A DNA stretch of 64,000 bases from Saccharum officinarum. Taxonomy: Eukaryota; Streptophyta; Magnoliopsida; Poales; Poaceae. A program made the position numbers and the translations under genes. This document shows, one piece after another, positions 44,275 through 56,699 of the stretch (within the stretch, counting starts at the first letter, position 1; each line of letters begins with the position of its first letter). The stretch spans positions 71,377,737 through 71,441,736 of the forward strand of contig CM036170.1 in NCBI GenBank assembly GCA_020631735.1, given 5' to 3'. Under the pieces are notes generated by a model. It made no database searches and was not told where the DNA came from. It worked only from the letters and a program-made list of their open reading frames with translations.

Positions 44275-44566
44275 CAGTCTCCTATCGTGGATGGCCGACG
44301 CGTGGTGTTGTTCTCAAATCAACGATCGCGTTGAGGAGGCTTCTTCGGGTGACGAAGTCGACGCACGGCTCCTCCGAACATCCAGCACGGCTCGTCTCAG
44401 AATAACCATCGCCGCACCACAGGAATCCCTTTTTTCGCGAGCGTGTCATGTTGACACGTATTTCATTAAGCAGAAGTGGAGTGTCAAAGGTTACAACGTT
44501 CCTTGGCAATCCTAGGATTACTTAGGAAAGGCGGAACCCCGACAAGGGCCGAAGAAGTGTAGCAAG

Positions 44567-47500
44567 CTAATTTACATGAAAACCAATGTGCGACAGATTA
44601 GCAAACGCCGCTAAGCTATGCAGCTGTTTGAAACCGGCTAGCATCCAAAGGTTTGCTTCATCGGCGATAGCTCGAAGCACCTCAGCCGCACTGCAGGTGA
44701 TGTCGTTGAAGGTTCTTGAGTTCCTTTCCTTCCAAAGGTTCCAGCCGATGAGGAAGGCGAAGGAGTCAAAGCCCCGCCTCAGCTCCTTTGGGATCAACTT
44801 GCGCGAACGCAGCCACCAAGTCCAGAAGGTGTCCTCCGCCACGAACACCACTTGATCAATACCAATCACCCCCAACGCCGCGTGCCAGACCTGCTGGTTG
44901 AAGGCACACATGAGCAAGATGTGGTCGATCTCCTCCACCCCGGCTAAGCATAAGACACAGTTTGGCGGCTGCTGTAGACCCCGCCGATGCCGACGAGCAG
45001 CCGTCCAGCACTTCCTGTGCAAAGACAACCAAAAGAAGTGCTTGACCTTGGCTGGAGCGGATACCTTCCACAGCTCCTTTGCTCCAAGTGGCCTGGAAGC
45101 ACCGATGAAGAGCGCGCGATAGGCCGAAGCTGAGGAATACGTCAAGCTCGCCGACCACTTCCAACGCACGACGTCCGGGGAGTCTGGCGTGAGCTGCACA
45201 TTCCGGACGATACTCTAGAGCTTCAGGTAGTCGAGCAGAGCCGGAACGGTGTAGGGCTGCGCGATGTCCCGAACCCAGGCGTGGCCGTTGATTGCCTCTG
45301 CGACCGTGCGACCAAGGTGCCATCGTTCGACGTTGTTCAGTAAGCTAGGGGCAACATCCCGCACGGAGCAGCCATCCGGCATCCAGCGATCGAGCCAAAA
45401 ACTAGCAGACCTTCCGTCGCCGAGCACCAAGTCCATCGCAGCCTGGAACGCCGATAGCACCAGCTTGTTCTCCGCCGCGAGCAACGGCAGCCATGGCCGG
45501 TTGGATCGGAGCTTGCGGTGCCATTCCCACCTCAGCTGCAGCGCCACTCCAAAGCGACGTAGATCAATCAGCCCCAGCCCGCCCAGTTCCTTGGGGCGAC
45601 AAACGGTCGGCCAAGCCACACGGCACTTCCCACCAGCGACATGATCACTGCCACTCCAGAGGAAAGCGCGGCGCCGCTTATCTATTTGTCCCACAGCCCA
45701 AGGGGAGAGACAGACGGCAATGGAGATATGTGTAGGGATGGCCGAGAGGGTTACAGCCGTGAGAGTGGCCCTCCCTGCCAAGTTCAACAATTTCCCCTTC
45801 CATGCCGGTATCCTACTTGCCAGTGAATCAATCAGAGCCTACTCATCTGCTCGCTTCAGCTTATGCACAGACAGCGGGATTCCAAGGTAGCGACATGGGA
45901 AGTCAGCCACCCGACAACCAAATAGTGATCGGAAAAGCTCCGTCTGTTCCGGGGAGCACCGGATCGGTGTGGCGACACATTTGTCCATGTTGGTGAATAG
46001 GCCTGACGCTCCACAAAAAATTCTCAGGACCTCCTTAATGACGGCAACATCCCCTTGCACCGGGGATAAGAAAACCACCAGGTCATCTGCGTACAGAGAG
46101 GCCCGACAGCCTGAAGCTCTGGTGGGTAGGGGATTGAGATATCCGTGTTGGTCCGCATAGCCAATGAGCCCGTTGAGAACCTCTATTACAAGGACGAACA
46201 GCATGGACGAGAGCGGGTCGCCTTGCCTCAGCCCGCGGGCGTGGCAAATTCTGCTGCCCGGTCTTCCATTCAATAATAATTTTGTACTTGCCGTGGACAG
46301 CAAGGCTGACAGCCAGTCATGCCACCGTTGGCTGAAACCCATGAACTCTAGGAGTTCGAGGAGGAATGCCCAGGATATGGTATCGAAGGCCTTTGCGATA
46401 TCAACTTTGAGAAGAATAGATGGCCGTTTCACCGAATGCAAGAACCGGCAAGTGAGCTGGACCGACCGGAAATTATCGTGGATGCTGCGACCACGGATGA
46501 AGGCGCTCTGGTTAGGCCACACCAGAGAGTCTAGGAGCTTGGCTAGCCTGTTAGCAAGGCACTTCGTCACCAGCTTGGAGAAGCTATGGATAAGACTAAT
46601 GGGTCTGTAATCTCTAATCTCCTCCGGGTTGTCCTTCTTTCTCAGTAGAATCATAAAGGCCTCATTCAGAAGGTTGAAACTTCTGAAATATCTTGACCAG
46701 AAGGCGTTGAAGGCTCGCATAATATCGTCCTTGATTATCAGCCAGGCGTGTTTGTAGAAGAGCCCCGTGAAGCCGTCCGGCCCCGGAGCCTTGTCCGACG
46801 GTAGGCTAGCAATGGTCTCCCAGACCTCCTGCTCCGAGAACATGACGTCCAGCTGTGCGAAGTCAGCGGTCAGCACACCAGCAGCCTGCAGCTCAATACT
46901 CCCAAGTCTCTCGAAGGGTTGTCCCAGCAGATTATCAAAGTGGGAGAACAGGGCTGATGCCATCTCCTCGTTCTAAACCAATTCAGTTCCCTCGACTCTT
47001 AGACTTGTTACTGCATTTTTCCTTTTCCGATGGCAAGCTTGCAAATGAAAAAATTTTGTATTTGCGTCCCCTTCGGCGAGATAGAGGAGCTTGGAGCGCT
47101 GACGTATAATGGTCCTGTTCAGCGATGCCAATCCTAGGCATTTGAACTTGAGCTCATTCCGCAGCCATCTCTCCTCATCTGAGAGTGCACGGGACTCCTC
47201 GGCTGTGTCCAGGCCGAGGATCACCTCACGTGTGAGCGCAAGCTGAAAGCGTACGCTTCCAATTCTCCTGGAACTCCACGATTTCAACGCCTTGGCCATG
47301 CTGCGGAATTTGAAGTCGCACGGAAAGGATCGACATGATAAAGCGTTGCCGACCACCCTACCGCGACCACGCCGAGGAAGTCCGGCAGCTTCGTCCAGAA
47401 CGGTTCGAACCTGAACTGTCCCTTCGCCCACAGCACCATGTTGGTATGCAACAGGAGCGGGCAGTGGTCTGAACAATCGGAGGATAGCGCCTTTAGCAGG

Positions 47501-48165
47501 TGGTTTGGGTGAGCAGCGAGCCATTCCGGTGAAGCGAACGCCCGGTCCAGACGCTCGAGCGTGGGGCTGTCGCGACGATTGCTCCATGAGAAGCGGCGAC
47601 CCGAGAGATGCAACTCCTCAATTGTAGCCCGATTGATGAAGGCCCTGAATCGGTGCATGCCGCGACGGTCGAGGCGGTCATTATTCTTGTCATCCTCCTT
47701 GTAGATCATATTAAAATCCCCACACAAGAGCCAGGCCCCTGGACTGGCCGCGCGGACAGCGACCAGAGAGTTAAGAAACTCTATCTTCTCCGCGTCTTCC
47801 TGGGGACCGTAGACTACGGTGATCCACCACAGTTCCGTAGTGACGTTTGACAATGTGGCTTTTGCCGTGACAGAGAACTGCTGGACGGACACATCCGCCA
47901 TGGTCCAGACGTCCGTGCGCCAGGCCATCACGATCCCACCAGAGAGTCCCACCGAGGGAAGGAAGCAGTAATCAAACAGAGGTCCTAGCATTTGATTCAC
48001 TAGAGCAGGTAGTACATTGACCATCTTGGTCTCCTGCAAACACAGAAGCGACACCCTCTCCTGAACAACAAACTCCCTGACCGAGTTGCGACGGGCACGC
48101 GCGTTCATGCCGCGTACGTTCCAGATCATAATATTTTCACTTGACATCGATAAACTCTGTTGCAA
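44567..48165 (-). pseudogene. LINE ORF2: endonuclease and reverse transcriptase, broken
   Basis: Order on the minus strand: AP endonuclease (47380-48165: MIWNVRGMNARARR, LLCLQETKM, LCGDFNMIY, SDHCPLLL), a frameshift near 47345-47380, then the reverse transcriptase (45839-46963: DKAPGPDGFTGLFYK, YRPISLIHSFSKL, GLRQGDPLSSMLFVLV, and the catalytic ASLYADDLVVF), then the zf-RVT region (44567-45199: KVKHFFWLSLHRKC, CVLCLAGVEEIDHILLMC). From 47340 down to 44567 one frame is kept but is stopped by TAG at about 46973, 45839 and 45215. It cannot make a full protein. Confidence 0.9.
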
Positions 48166-48175
48166 CTCACGGCGT

Positions 48176-49014
48176 CTAGCATGCCTCTTCGAACATGCAT
48201 TCGATCCCAGATAGGTCGAACTTCAGCAGCTCACGCAGTGCCTCCCTCTTGACGGTGTCCAGAGGGCTCTTGAACGCCATCTTGCAAGCCGCGACGATTT
48301 CCTTGGATGGCTGCGGACGAGCGGCCGAGCTCGGATCCCACTTGGATGTCAGCACCTTCTGGGCCTGGAGCGTCGCGTTCGAAGCACGCGAACCACATTT
48401 CGCCGCGAGGCGGCCGCTGCGCCGGATGGAGGATGGCGGCGAACGACGTTTGTGGCATCGAGGCAATGCCTTGATCAGCGGTGTCTTGAGTGGCGCCGAG
48501 ACCTGGCAGGCAAACTCTGCTGCCAGCGTGGATGGACTCCGTGCAATCACCGTTTCCCCGGCGGCGTCGCGGTCCAGGGCGTCAACAGACCGCAACGCGG
48601 TTGCGGGGCCAGGCGGCGGAGGCGACACCACGCTGGCCACGACGGCGGGCTGCAGGGTCGTCACCGTCGCACCAGGAGGGGTGGGCTTCGGGGGAGATGC
48701 AGGCTCAGAAGCCAGGTGTACGACATCACCATCGGCCCACGGGGCCGGGAAGTGAGTTGGCGAGGCGCAAACAGGTTCGGTGCCCCCAGTGGGCTGCAGG
48801 GGGAGGTCCGGCCCAACCACAGGGTCCAAAGGCCCGTCGCCCTGGACCCCTGAGAGCAAGGCGACGTCGTCGCTAAGTATCTTGCCAAGGAAGCCGTATA
48901 CCCCTTCGAGTGTGCCGCGGGGCCCGACGAGGAATGAGTCATCGCTGCACGCGGCGCTGCCCAGCTGCTTCGCTTCTGCTCGAGGAGGATGTAGAGCCTG
49001 CTCAAGCCACGTTG
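48176..49014 (-). pseudogene. LINE ORF1, C-terminal part
   Basis: An open frame rich in Pro, Ala and Ser (PPKPTPPGATVTT) ending near FDLSGIECMFEEAC, 10 bases before ORF2. It probably served nucleic-acid binding. Its upstream part continues beyond two MITEs (49260-49361 and from 49647). The first residues of the open frame from 49087 are MITE sequence. Confidence 0.55.
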
Positions 49015-49259
49015 GGGCCTTGTTTAGTTCCAAAATATTTTGTGAAAAAACAGTAGATTTTCTGTCACATCGAATCTTTAGACACATGCATGAAGCATTA
49101 AATATAGATAAAAAATAAAACTAATTACACAGTTTAGACGAAATTCACAAGATAAATCTTTTAAGCCTAATTAGACCATGATTAGACACTAATTACCAAA
49201 TAACAACGAAAAATGTTACGGTAGCATTTCACAAAATATTTTAGGAACTAAGCAGGCCC
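49015..49259. mobile_element. MITE, GGGCCTTGTTTAGTTCC family (copy 1)
   Basis: Ends GGGCCTTGTTTAGTTCC and GGAACTAAGCAGGCCC; about 245 bp. The interior (ATGCATGAAGCATTAAATATAG, AATTACACAGTTTAGACGA) is shared with 49362-49646 and, in inverse, with 56432-56673. Inserted in LINE ORF1. Confidence 0.85.
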
Positions 49260-49361
49260 TGAGTCCTTATCCCGGCCGCTGCGACCCACCACGCGACCGA
49301 TAGGACTGGCCAAGGGGTCGAGGCTGACCGGTACCGTCTTTTCGCCTGCTATGAAGACCTT

Positions 49362-49646
49362 GCCCTTGTTTAGTTCCCAAATTCAACCCCAAATTCCACT
49401 ATGCAAAAAGAAGATTCCCATCACATCAAAATACTGGCACATGCATGAAGTACTAAATGTAGATAAAATTTAAAACTAATTGCACAGTTTTATTGTACTT
49501 TGCGAGACGAACATTTTGAGCCTAATTAGTCAAAATTTGGACAATTTTTACCAAATACAAACGAATCGCTACAGTGCGCATTTAATGCGCACTGTAGCTT
49601 ACTGTACCAAATCGGGCACCCCCGATTTGGGAACTGAACAAGGGCC
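49362..49646. mobile_element. MITE, GGGCCTTGTTTAGTTCC family (copy 2)
   Basis: About 285 bp with GCCCTTGTTTAGTTCCC and GGGAACTGAACAAGGGCC ends; same interior plan as copy 1. Only about 100 bp of LINE sequence separates the two. Confidence 0.85.
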
Positions 49647-51125
49647 TTGGAAGCCCCAGTTGCCGCGAAACCCGGCACGCTCGACATGGTCGCCCAGGAC
49701 GGGACAGACCACGGAGCAACGACCGGCAGGACCTGGAGCGGGGCCCATCAGCACGTTCCTGGGGCGGGGCGTCTCCTCTGACCTGGTTCCCACGATCCGA
49801 ACTGAGCCGCCGCTCGCTCGCTGGCCGCCGGGCCGCCGCACGCATCCATCGGGAAGAAAACGCAGCATGGAGCAGAGGGCGTCCCCGAACAGGAACCGCA
49901 ACGGCGCGCCGTGGACCAGCGTCGGCGTAGAGGGGGTCACAGCCGCGGTGGATGTTCATCTTATGATCTAATTCCATGCAGCAATCAGAGATGGATGGAG
50001 TGCCGAGGATCTGGGACCTGTTGCGGATCATTGTAGCTCGGCGGCGCGCAAAGTGTCCAGCGGAATCTCTATGCGCTGGGTCGCGGGGTTGCACTGCTAT
50101 CCTCTTCTTCCTCTGCTTCTCTCTCCCCACAGCAACTTGAGAAACAACAGTCTGAATTTAATTTCAGCAATGTAATGGAGACGCAGACTGGACTTGAGCA
50201 AGGTGTATAGGCTCCCCCCACAAATGTACCCAATCCGTGCGCATCCAACCAAAAGCTACTCCATCACAATTTTAATTTGTTGCAGTGCAATCAAGCAACC
50301 AAAGATGCCAAGTCAGTGACCGTATGAAATCAAATAGCCAATTGAAGCTGGCATGGACTAGCTAGGCACCTCGTCTGCAGTTGAAGCCGTCGGCGGCGGC
50401 GATGATATTGGCCGTCTGGTACACGCGCTACGGCGCTAGGTGATGGAAATCCATATCCAGCCGTCGTTCTTGCATGCGCCAAGGCGCTAGAGGTCGACGC
50501 TGCTGCCACGCCACGCTGCTGGACCTGGCGCCGACACTACGGCGACGGACGGACATTCGAGTTCGAGGAGCCGACCGAGTGCATGGTTGTGAGCCGAGCG
50601 AGCCCGAGCCGAGCATCGACTTCACCACATGAAGGAGCCTCCTCAACGTGATCGTCGATTTGAGCACGACGCCACGCGTCGGCCATCCACAAAAGGACTG
50701 CAGTGAACAGAGGTTACAGCCCGTCTGCACGCAAGTTTTTTTTTCCAGCGCGGCAGGCGTTGGCTTGGTTTCGACGTGGGCCCATCGCTTGCCGTATTCC
50801 CACCACGAATCTGGGCGAACTCGGCGCCGCGTGCGCTAGCCGACCGGCAGGCATTGGCGATTCCGGCACTCCGACTGCGAAGTCAGCGCCGCCGCCTAAA
50901 GGTGCGGGCTTGCGGGTGCCATCCGTCGTAAAACCATTAAAGAAGAGTACCACCATAGACGAAACGAAACGCGTCGTCTAAAAGAACAGGCGACACGTTT
51001 TAACATGGCGCGTCACCTATATTTTCTTCCCGCAAAATACGTCACCTATATTAAAGTATGTAGGAAACACGGGTTATTGAGGCCTATGACCGGCTCAGTA
51101 AAGGCGACGCGACCCGCTCCCGGCT

Positions 51126-51345
51126 TTGAAGCCCCCTCGCCGCGCCGTTCGTCGCCGTGCTCCTGCGCCGGGGCCGCGCAGTCGCCGCGGCACTCCTCAA
51201 CAGCCGCCTCTGCGTGGCGCCCGTCCCGAAGGGCCGCTCCCTCCTGACCGCGCTCCTGGACGTCCACGATGCCATCTCCGACGACACCATCCTCGCCGCA
51301 GGGCGCACCTGCGGCCCTCTCCCTCATCTGTGACATGTCAGTATG
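51126..51345 (+). pseudogene. PPR-like gene fragment (copy 2)
   Basis: Closely similar to 42545-42750 (RAVAAALLNSRLC, VPKGRSLLTALL, DAIS), with substitutions and a frame change near 51290. There are no inverted ends like those around copy 1. Confidence 0.5.
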
Positions 51346-52440
51346 TTACGGAAGGCCCACCCCGTCAGCCGCCACAGGGGCGAAGCTACGTTACAGGGTC
51401 GGGGTCCGCCGACCCCGTCGACTTGGCCACCGTGTCACGTATCGTACAATATTTTACCAGCCAAGACCCCGGCAAAAAATACTTTTGACCCCGGCGGCCG
51501 GCACAAATCAGGTGACAGGCTGGCTACTTTAGTTGATAAGCTCCCAGCAGCCCACTATGCAAGCCGCAAGGTCAAGCAGCCCACTATACAAGGTCAAGCA
51601 GCAAGCCCACTAGTTAATAGCCCAATTCATTGGCGTGCAGCACCACGGCACCAGGCTGCCCTTTGCACTAATTGACTGTTCCGTGTCCTTGTTTTGGATT
51701 TCTCGTCTCGCGGCTCACGTCATGATCAAGAGCTTGCTGCTTGTATTTCAGAAGTAAATCATACTTTTTGTTGATCTCTTAGAGTTCCCTAATCCCCAGT
51801 TTACGAAGAAGGATACAATTATCTTTTATACTTTTCAGCTAAATATAGAAGCAAACACCAAACAAAATTATATATTGTTATCCTCCTTTCAAAAAAAGTA
51901 TATTTCGTTCCATGTGTTTTAGACTCCTAGCAAATTAAGAGCTTGCTGCCTTGCTCTTCTCCAACAAGGCGTCAGGCAAGCTTGACTTCACCTTTTGTCT
52001 CCTTTTTTCATGTTTGCTTCGTGCTTTAGATGAGCCAAAGAACTTGTGAAGAGATTAGAATAATTTTTTAAAGAAAAATATGTATCGCTTGACCGTAGCA
52101 CTCAATTAAAATTTTGGATAGGATAAAACGAAGAAGCTGGTCACTACATATAAAGATAAACCAAATTATTTCGTAAGTGGCGATGGATAGCACAACCAAT
52201 GGTTTTGGAGGTACGGGGAGTTTATTGATGATTTTTGAAGCCAAATTATTGATTTGCAGCTAAAAGTCAGTATATTGTTTGTTTGGATCGACCCCGGTGG
52301 TCTTTCATCCTGGCTTAGCCTCTGGCCCCAACGACGTCTCCTTCACCAGGTTCATGGCGGGGCTCTGCGCCGCACGCCAAGCGGACGAAGAGGTCTGCTT
52401 GCTCTGGACCATGCAGAGACCCAGGTGCTCTCATGGGCGA

Positions 52441-52535
52441 CTGGTTACTGGAGCTCGCTCTCAGTCCAGAGACCCAGCTCTCAGTCCAGAGACCCAGACT
52501 GGTTACTGGAGCTCGCTCTCAGTCCAGAGACCCAG
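52441..52535. repeat. Tandem repeat, 37 bp unit
   Basis: A 37 bp unit beginning CTGGTTACTGGAGCTCGC occurs at 52441-52477 and 52499-52535, with a 21 bp partial unit between. Confidence 0.9.
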
Positions 52536-52676
52536 GTTCAAGCCCTGCATCCTCTTAATTAAAAAGCAGGGTGCGGTGTGCTCCTCCTTGTCAAGTTTTT
52601 TTTTTTCATTTTTTCTTTTCTTTTTTTTTTTGCTCCAAATCATGTAGGCCCGTGGCGTCCACCCCGACATTGTTTA

Positions 52677-53733
52677 GGAAAAAGTCCATATTACCTCCCT
52701 CAACTTTCTCGAAAGTCCGATTTTTCTCCCTGGACTCCAAAACCAGACAAAATACCTCCCTCAACTTTTAAAACCATTTATCTTACCTCTCTGGCCCGGT
52801 TATAAGCGGTTTTGTCTTTTTCTTTTTTATTTATTTCGGTTGAATCCTTGCAAAATCATAATAAATCACAGAAAAATCATAAAATGGAAAATGCAATTTT
52901 GTTGGAATCCACGTGAGTAGATCTACACAGTGAACATATAATATGGTATGTTTTAGTACAAAGTTTTTGTTATAGATTTAGATCAATGTTTTTCTGTAAT
53001 TAAATGGAATAATTCACAGATGCAATTTCTATGGTCTAATTATGGTAAAATTTTTATGGTGAGCTAATTATTGTATGCTTAAACTATAGTAAAAATTTCA
53101 TACTCAAGGGCCTGTTTGGATAGCGGGAAAGAATTCCTGTTCCTGCGTTTTTCCTATGAAATTAAACTGATTCCTGTGAAATTCCTGCAAGATTCCTGTA
53201 AAATTCCTGCGTTCCAAACAGACCCTCATTGGATCATGTAACTTAGTTATTGATTTTATTTAGATTTATGCTTGTTAAATTAAATATAAATAAATCTATA
53301 ACTAAGCTATACATGATCCATTAAGTATGAAATTTTTATTATAGTTCAACCATACAATAATTAGCCTACCATAAAAATTTCATCATAATTGGACCATAGA
53401 AACTGCAGCTATGAATTATTCTATTTAATTACATAAAAGCATAGATCGAAAGCCACAACAAAAACTTTGTACTATAGCATACCATATTATACGTTCACTG
53501 TGTAGATCTACTCATGCGGAGTCCAACAAAATTATTTTATGATTTTTCTGTGATTTACTATGATTTAAGATTCAGTTGAAATAAATAAATAAAAAAAGAT
53601 AAAACCGCCTTCAAAACTGCTTATAACATGGTCAGGGAGGTAAGATGAACGGTTTTAAAAGTTCAGAGAGGTATTTTGTCTGGTTCTGTAGTTCAGGGAG
53701 GAAAAACAGACTTTCGCGAAAGTTGAGGAAAAC
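52677..53733. mobile_element. Large fold-back element with ~430-500 bp inverted arms
   Basis: Left arm about 52677-53106, right arm about 53227-53733, inverted with moderate divergence: both hold CCTCCCTCAACTTT, CCAGACAAAATACCTC and TCTACACAGTGAAC words in opposite order. The middle is occupied by another MITE (53107-53226). No ORF. Confidence 0.8.
53107..53226. mobile_element. Short MITE with AGGGCCTGTTTGGA / CCAAACAGACCCT ends
   Basis: 120 bp with inverted ends; the interior repeats ATTCCTG(T/C) words. Nested between the arms of the fold-back element. Confidence 0.75.
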
Positions 53734-54139
53734 GGAGTCAGCTGCTCATCAAAAACTGAACTAGATTAGCTCTCCTCCCATGCAGTCCATGACGTGTGGA
53801 CCTAGATGGAGTTCCCTCGCATAACGTGAAGCAAGTCCAAAATACGCACGTGTATTTGGTTCAATGGCTCGCAGCCGATAGACATACGCTGCCCGTATCT
53901 GCCAGCCATATACACCAAGGCCAGGCCTCTAGAAGGTTCTGGACTACGCCGCGCCGGCTGGCTCAGTTTGCGTACAATCTTAAGAAGATACATAATAGAG
54001 ACCGGCGTAACTATTTGGACTCTACAGCCGGTTCAGGTCGTATAGAGGCGCACGTATCAGTGGTGGAGCTTCAGCCTAAATACAGGAGGGGCCAAAAGAA
54101 GGTGCAATCATGGAAATTAGTTGTGTAATTGTTTAATTA
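53734..54139. other. Unassigned region with one open frame
   Basis: A 110-codon plus frame at 53796-54128 has no motif I recognise. It lies between two DNA transposons and is probably a fragment or chance frame. Confidence 0.4.
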
Positions 54140-54685
54140 AGCATCTCCAACAACTCCTTAAAACAGATTGCTATTCTTATAACTTTGGCAAAAACACAAA
54201 ATTCCTTCTCCAACAACTTCTCAAACCAACTTGCTATTTATCCGCACTTGCTATTCACCGGCCTCGCGCGCGGAAGAATACGCGCGCGGAAAGGACTTGC
54301 TATCCCGATCTCGGGGCCTCGGCGACGCTCCGGGACGGCCTCGGGGCTGGAGCCGAGGGGCGGGGCTGGCCGGAGCGAGGAGGACCGCCGCCAGTGCTGC
54401 TGTTCCTCGCCGGCGCGGGGAGGAGGTGCCGCGGCCGCCGGTGAGGCGCCGGCGACGAGCGCGGGCCGCCGTTGTGACGAGAAAAGTTAACGGAGCTCTT
54501 CGTTCGCTAGCGGGGCTCTTCGTTCGTTTAGCGGGCCTCTTCGTTCGTTAGCGGGCTTCTTCATTTTGGCAAGTGAGTTTTAATGAGTTGTTGGAGAGAG
54601 GTCTTTTTTTCACTTGCCAAATAAATTAGTAACTTGCTAAAACTCAAGATTTACTAAGTGATTTTTTCCAAGTTGTTGGAGATGC
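54140..54685. mobile_element. Tourist-type (PIF/Harbinger) MITE
   Basis: Ends AGCATCTCCAACAACT and AGTTGTTGGAGATGCT are exact inverses, flanked by TTA on both sides, the usual PIF/Harbinger target duplication. About 546 bp with a GC-rich middle that contains tandem GCGGG(G/C)CTCTTCGTTCG words near 54495-54560. Confidence 0.85.
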
Positions 54686-55012
54686 TTAAAGGAAACTTCC
54701 AAAAGCAGGGGTGCCCATGGCCCACCTTGGCCCTCACTATCCTCCGCCACCGCCACTGCGTATACGGCTGCCCCTATTAGCATCCTCTGTGTGCATGTCA
54801 TGAGCACACTTACGTGCATGCATGGAACATGCAACTTACAAACACATATCTAGCTTCTTTCTATGCATGTACAGGAACACACAAGCACGTACATTTTGCA
54901 TGTATTTTATTTACATACTGGCGCACACAAATACAAGCATACGCATGCATATGGATGATTTTGAATTGACGACAGAAATCCATCAAACAGTCCATTCAAC
55001 ACATTGATGGTA

Positions 55013-55985
55013 TTTTTTTTTTGAAAACAATGGGGGAGAGATTCCCCACCTAATTTCATTTCAAACCTCCACCGAAGTGGAGTTAACAGTAGTGTTACAA
55101 GATAGGAAATAGCAGCGCCAAGCATTCAAGCTAGTCACATCCTGGTCATTCCTAAGACGATTACGCCAAATTACAAGATCATCACACACTTTAGAGATGA
55201 TAGACCGAATAGAGGGAGAATCATTTCTAAAAATTTCACCTTGGCATCCCAGAGCTGCCAGAGAATGGTTTGCAAAACAAAAGGCCAAAGCTTCGCGTCC
55301 AGGTGAGCACGAACCGTGGCATTCCAAGCATCAACATCCGAAAGGGCTGCGACGACGGTGAGGTTGATCCTGTTCTAGACTCCAGCACTTGTGTGGCAGC
55401 CGAAGAGTACATGATGTCTATCCTCAACATTGCCTGAGCAGCGCTCACATAGGTCGTCGTCCAGTATATGCTTGGCATAGAGGTTGGTTCGTGTGCTTAG
55501 TCGATCCTTGAAGTAGAGCCAGGAGAAAATTTTGATCTTGTTTGGAACACGCGAGCCCCATATGCGCTGGCCGTGGACATCTTGGGGCTCTTGGCTGCAG
55601 TCCAGAGCGGAGTAAGCGTCTCTTGAAGTGTATCGTTTGCCAGTTAGCTTCATAAGTTGTTGATCTGGGGCATCGTCCAGCGCGATCTCCTGCAAACAGT
55701 GAAGAAGGGAGGCTAGCTGGGCACTAGCAGCATTAGTGAGCCTAGGGCGCAAGCACACATCAAACCCCATATGGAAAACATTTTGCACAGAAGTGTTAGT
55801 CCTAGTGATAGGAGAGAAAAGGGCGACGTGAGAGAGACAGAGAGGCCCATCGGTCAGCCAGTGATCGTACCAAAAAGAAGTGGAGGCACCATTGTGAACA
55901 TTAACATAAGTGAGAGAACGGTAAGTTGAGAGTTCATCGTTGATAATCTTCCAAAGGAAGCCATTGGTATTTTCAGGCGGAAGTT
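55013..55985 (-). mobile_element. 5'-truncated LINE, 3' end only
   Basis: An A-run of ten (55013-55022 on the minus strand) marks the tail. Upstream is LINE ORF2 C-terminal sequence: GASTSFWYDHWLTDGPL, RDAYSAL, WGSRVPNKIKIFSWLYFKDRL and CERCSGNVEDRHHVLFGC, the zf-RVT region. The frame is broken near 55375. No reverse transcriptase core remains. It differs from the LINE at 44430. Confidence 0.85.
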
Positions 55986-56431
55986 GGGTGGCTCCCCGTT
56001 TCTGGGTTTCTTCCGAAGACAATGGACAGCAACGTCGCTGCCTTGTCTCGGAAATCATAGAGATATATCCGCCGCGGCCTTCTGCTCCTTGCAATTCCGG
56101 CTAGAAATCACGCTAACGGCTAACGGCCCTGGGAGTACAACACTTTTGCCAAGCAACATTGAAATGTTTGTACAGGTCGTCCACTTTATTAACGATTTGA
56201 GGGAATGAGTGGTTGGCACACTTGTACCGTCACTTCATTTAATAATCATGTAAACTGTTGCCCCCATATTGTAGTGCAAGAAAGGACTTTATAGCGGTTC
56301 CAAACTGGGCCGAAAAATGGCTCTATCTATGCATAAAAGTATGAAACCGTTCACGACATCTGGAATTATTTTAATCGGTCTGTTCGAATTTTGGGATAAA
56401 GGAAGAAATCCCGATTCAACTCGTCAGCTTA

Positions 56432-56673
56432 GGGGCCTGTTTAGTTGCAAAAATTTTTGTAAAATGATACTGTAGCACGTTTCGTTGTTATTTGGCAATT
56501 AGTGTTCAATCATGGTCTAATTAGGCTTAAAAGATTTGTCTCGTCCATTTCGTCTAAACTGTGTAATTAGTTTTATTTTTTATCTATATTTAATGCTTTA
56601 TGCATGTGTCAAAGATTCGATGTGACGAGGAATCTAAAAAATTTTACAAAATTTTCTATGAACTAAACAGGGC
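56432..56673. mobile_element. MITE, GGGCCTTGTTTAGTTCC family (copy 3, inverse)
   Basis: Ends GGGCCTGTTTAGTTGC and GAACTAAACAGGGC; about 242 bp; interior related to 49015-49259 in opposite orientation. Confidence 0.8.
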
Positions 56674-56699
56674 ACTAGGCCGAAAACCAATCCCTCATC

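Larger units (their letters stand above)
44430..50140 (-). mobile_element. L1-type LINE, degenerate, interrupted by two MITEs
   Basis: Minus-strand non-LTR retrotransposon. The 3' end near 44430 reads TTAATGAAATACGTG and ends in an A-run. ORF2 spans about 44567-48165 (endonuclease, reverse transcriptase, zf-RVT); ORF1 lies upstream (48176-49014, continuing to about 49940 around MITEs at 49015-49259 and 49362-49646). The right boundary is uncertain. Confidence 0.8.
50160..52676. other. Intergenic DNA with gene-fragment remnants
   Basis: 50600-50720 is an inverted relative of 44275-44350 (GTGGATGGCCGACGCGTGG words). 51126-51345 holds the second PPR-like fragment, 52441-52535 a tandem repeat. 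51370-51480 contains a repetitive GGTCGGGGTCCGCCGACCCC fold-back. The rest is AT-rich without recognised features. Confidence 0.5.

Noticed and set aside
52530..52560. GGTTCAAGCCC, a B-box-like word suggesting a SINE
   Set aside because: No A box, no tRNA-like fold and no repeated copy in the window.
53796..54128. 110-codon plus frame as a gene
   Set aside because: No recognisable motif; squeezed between two DNA transposons.
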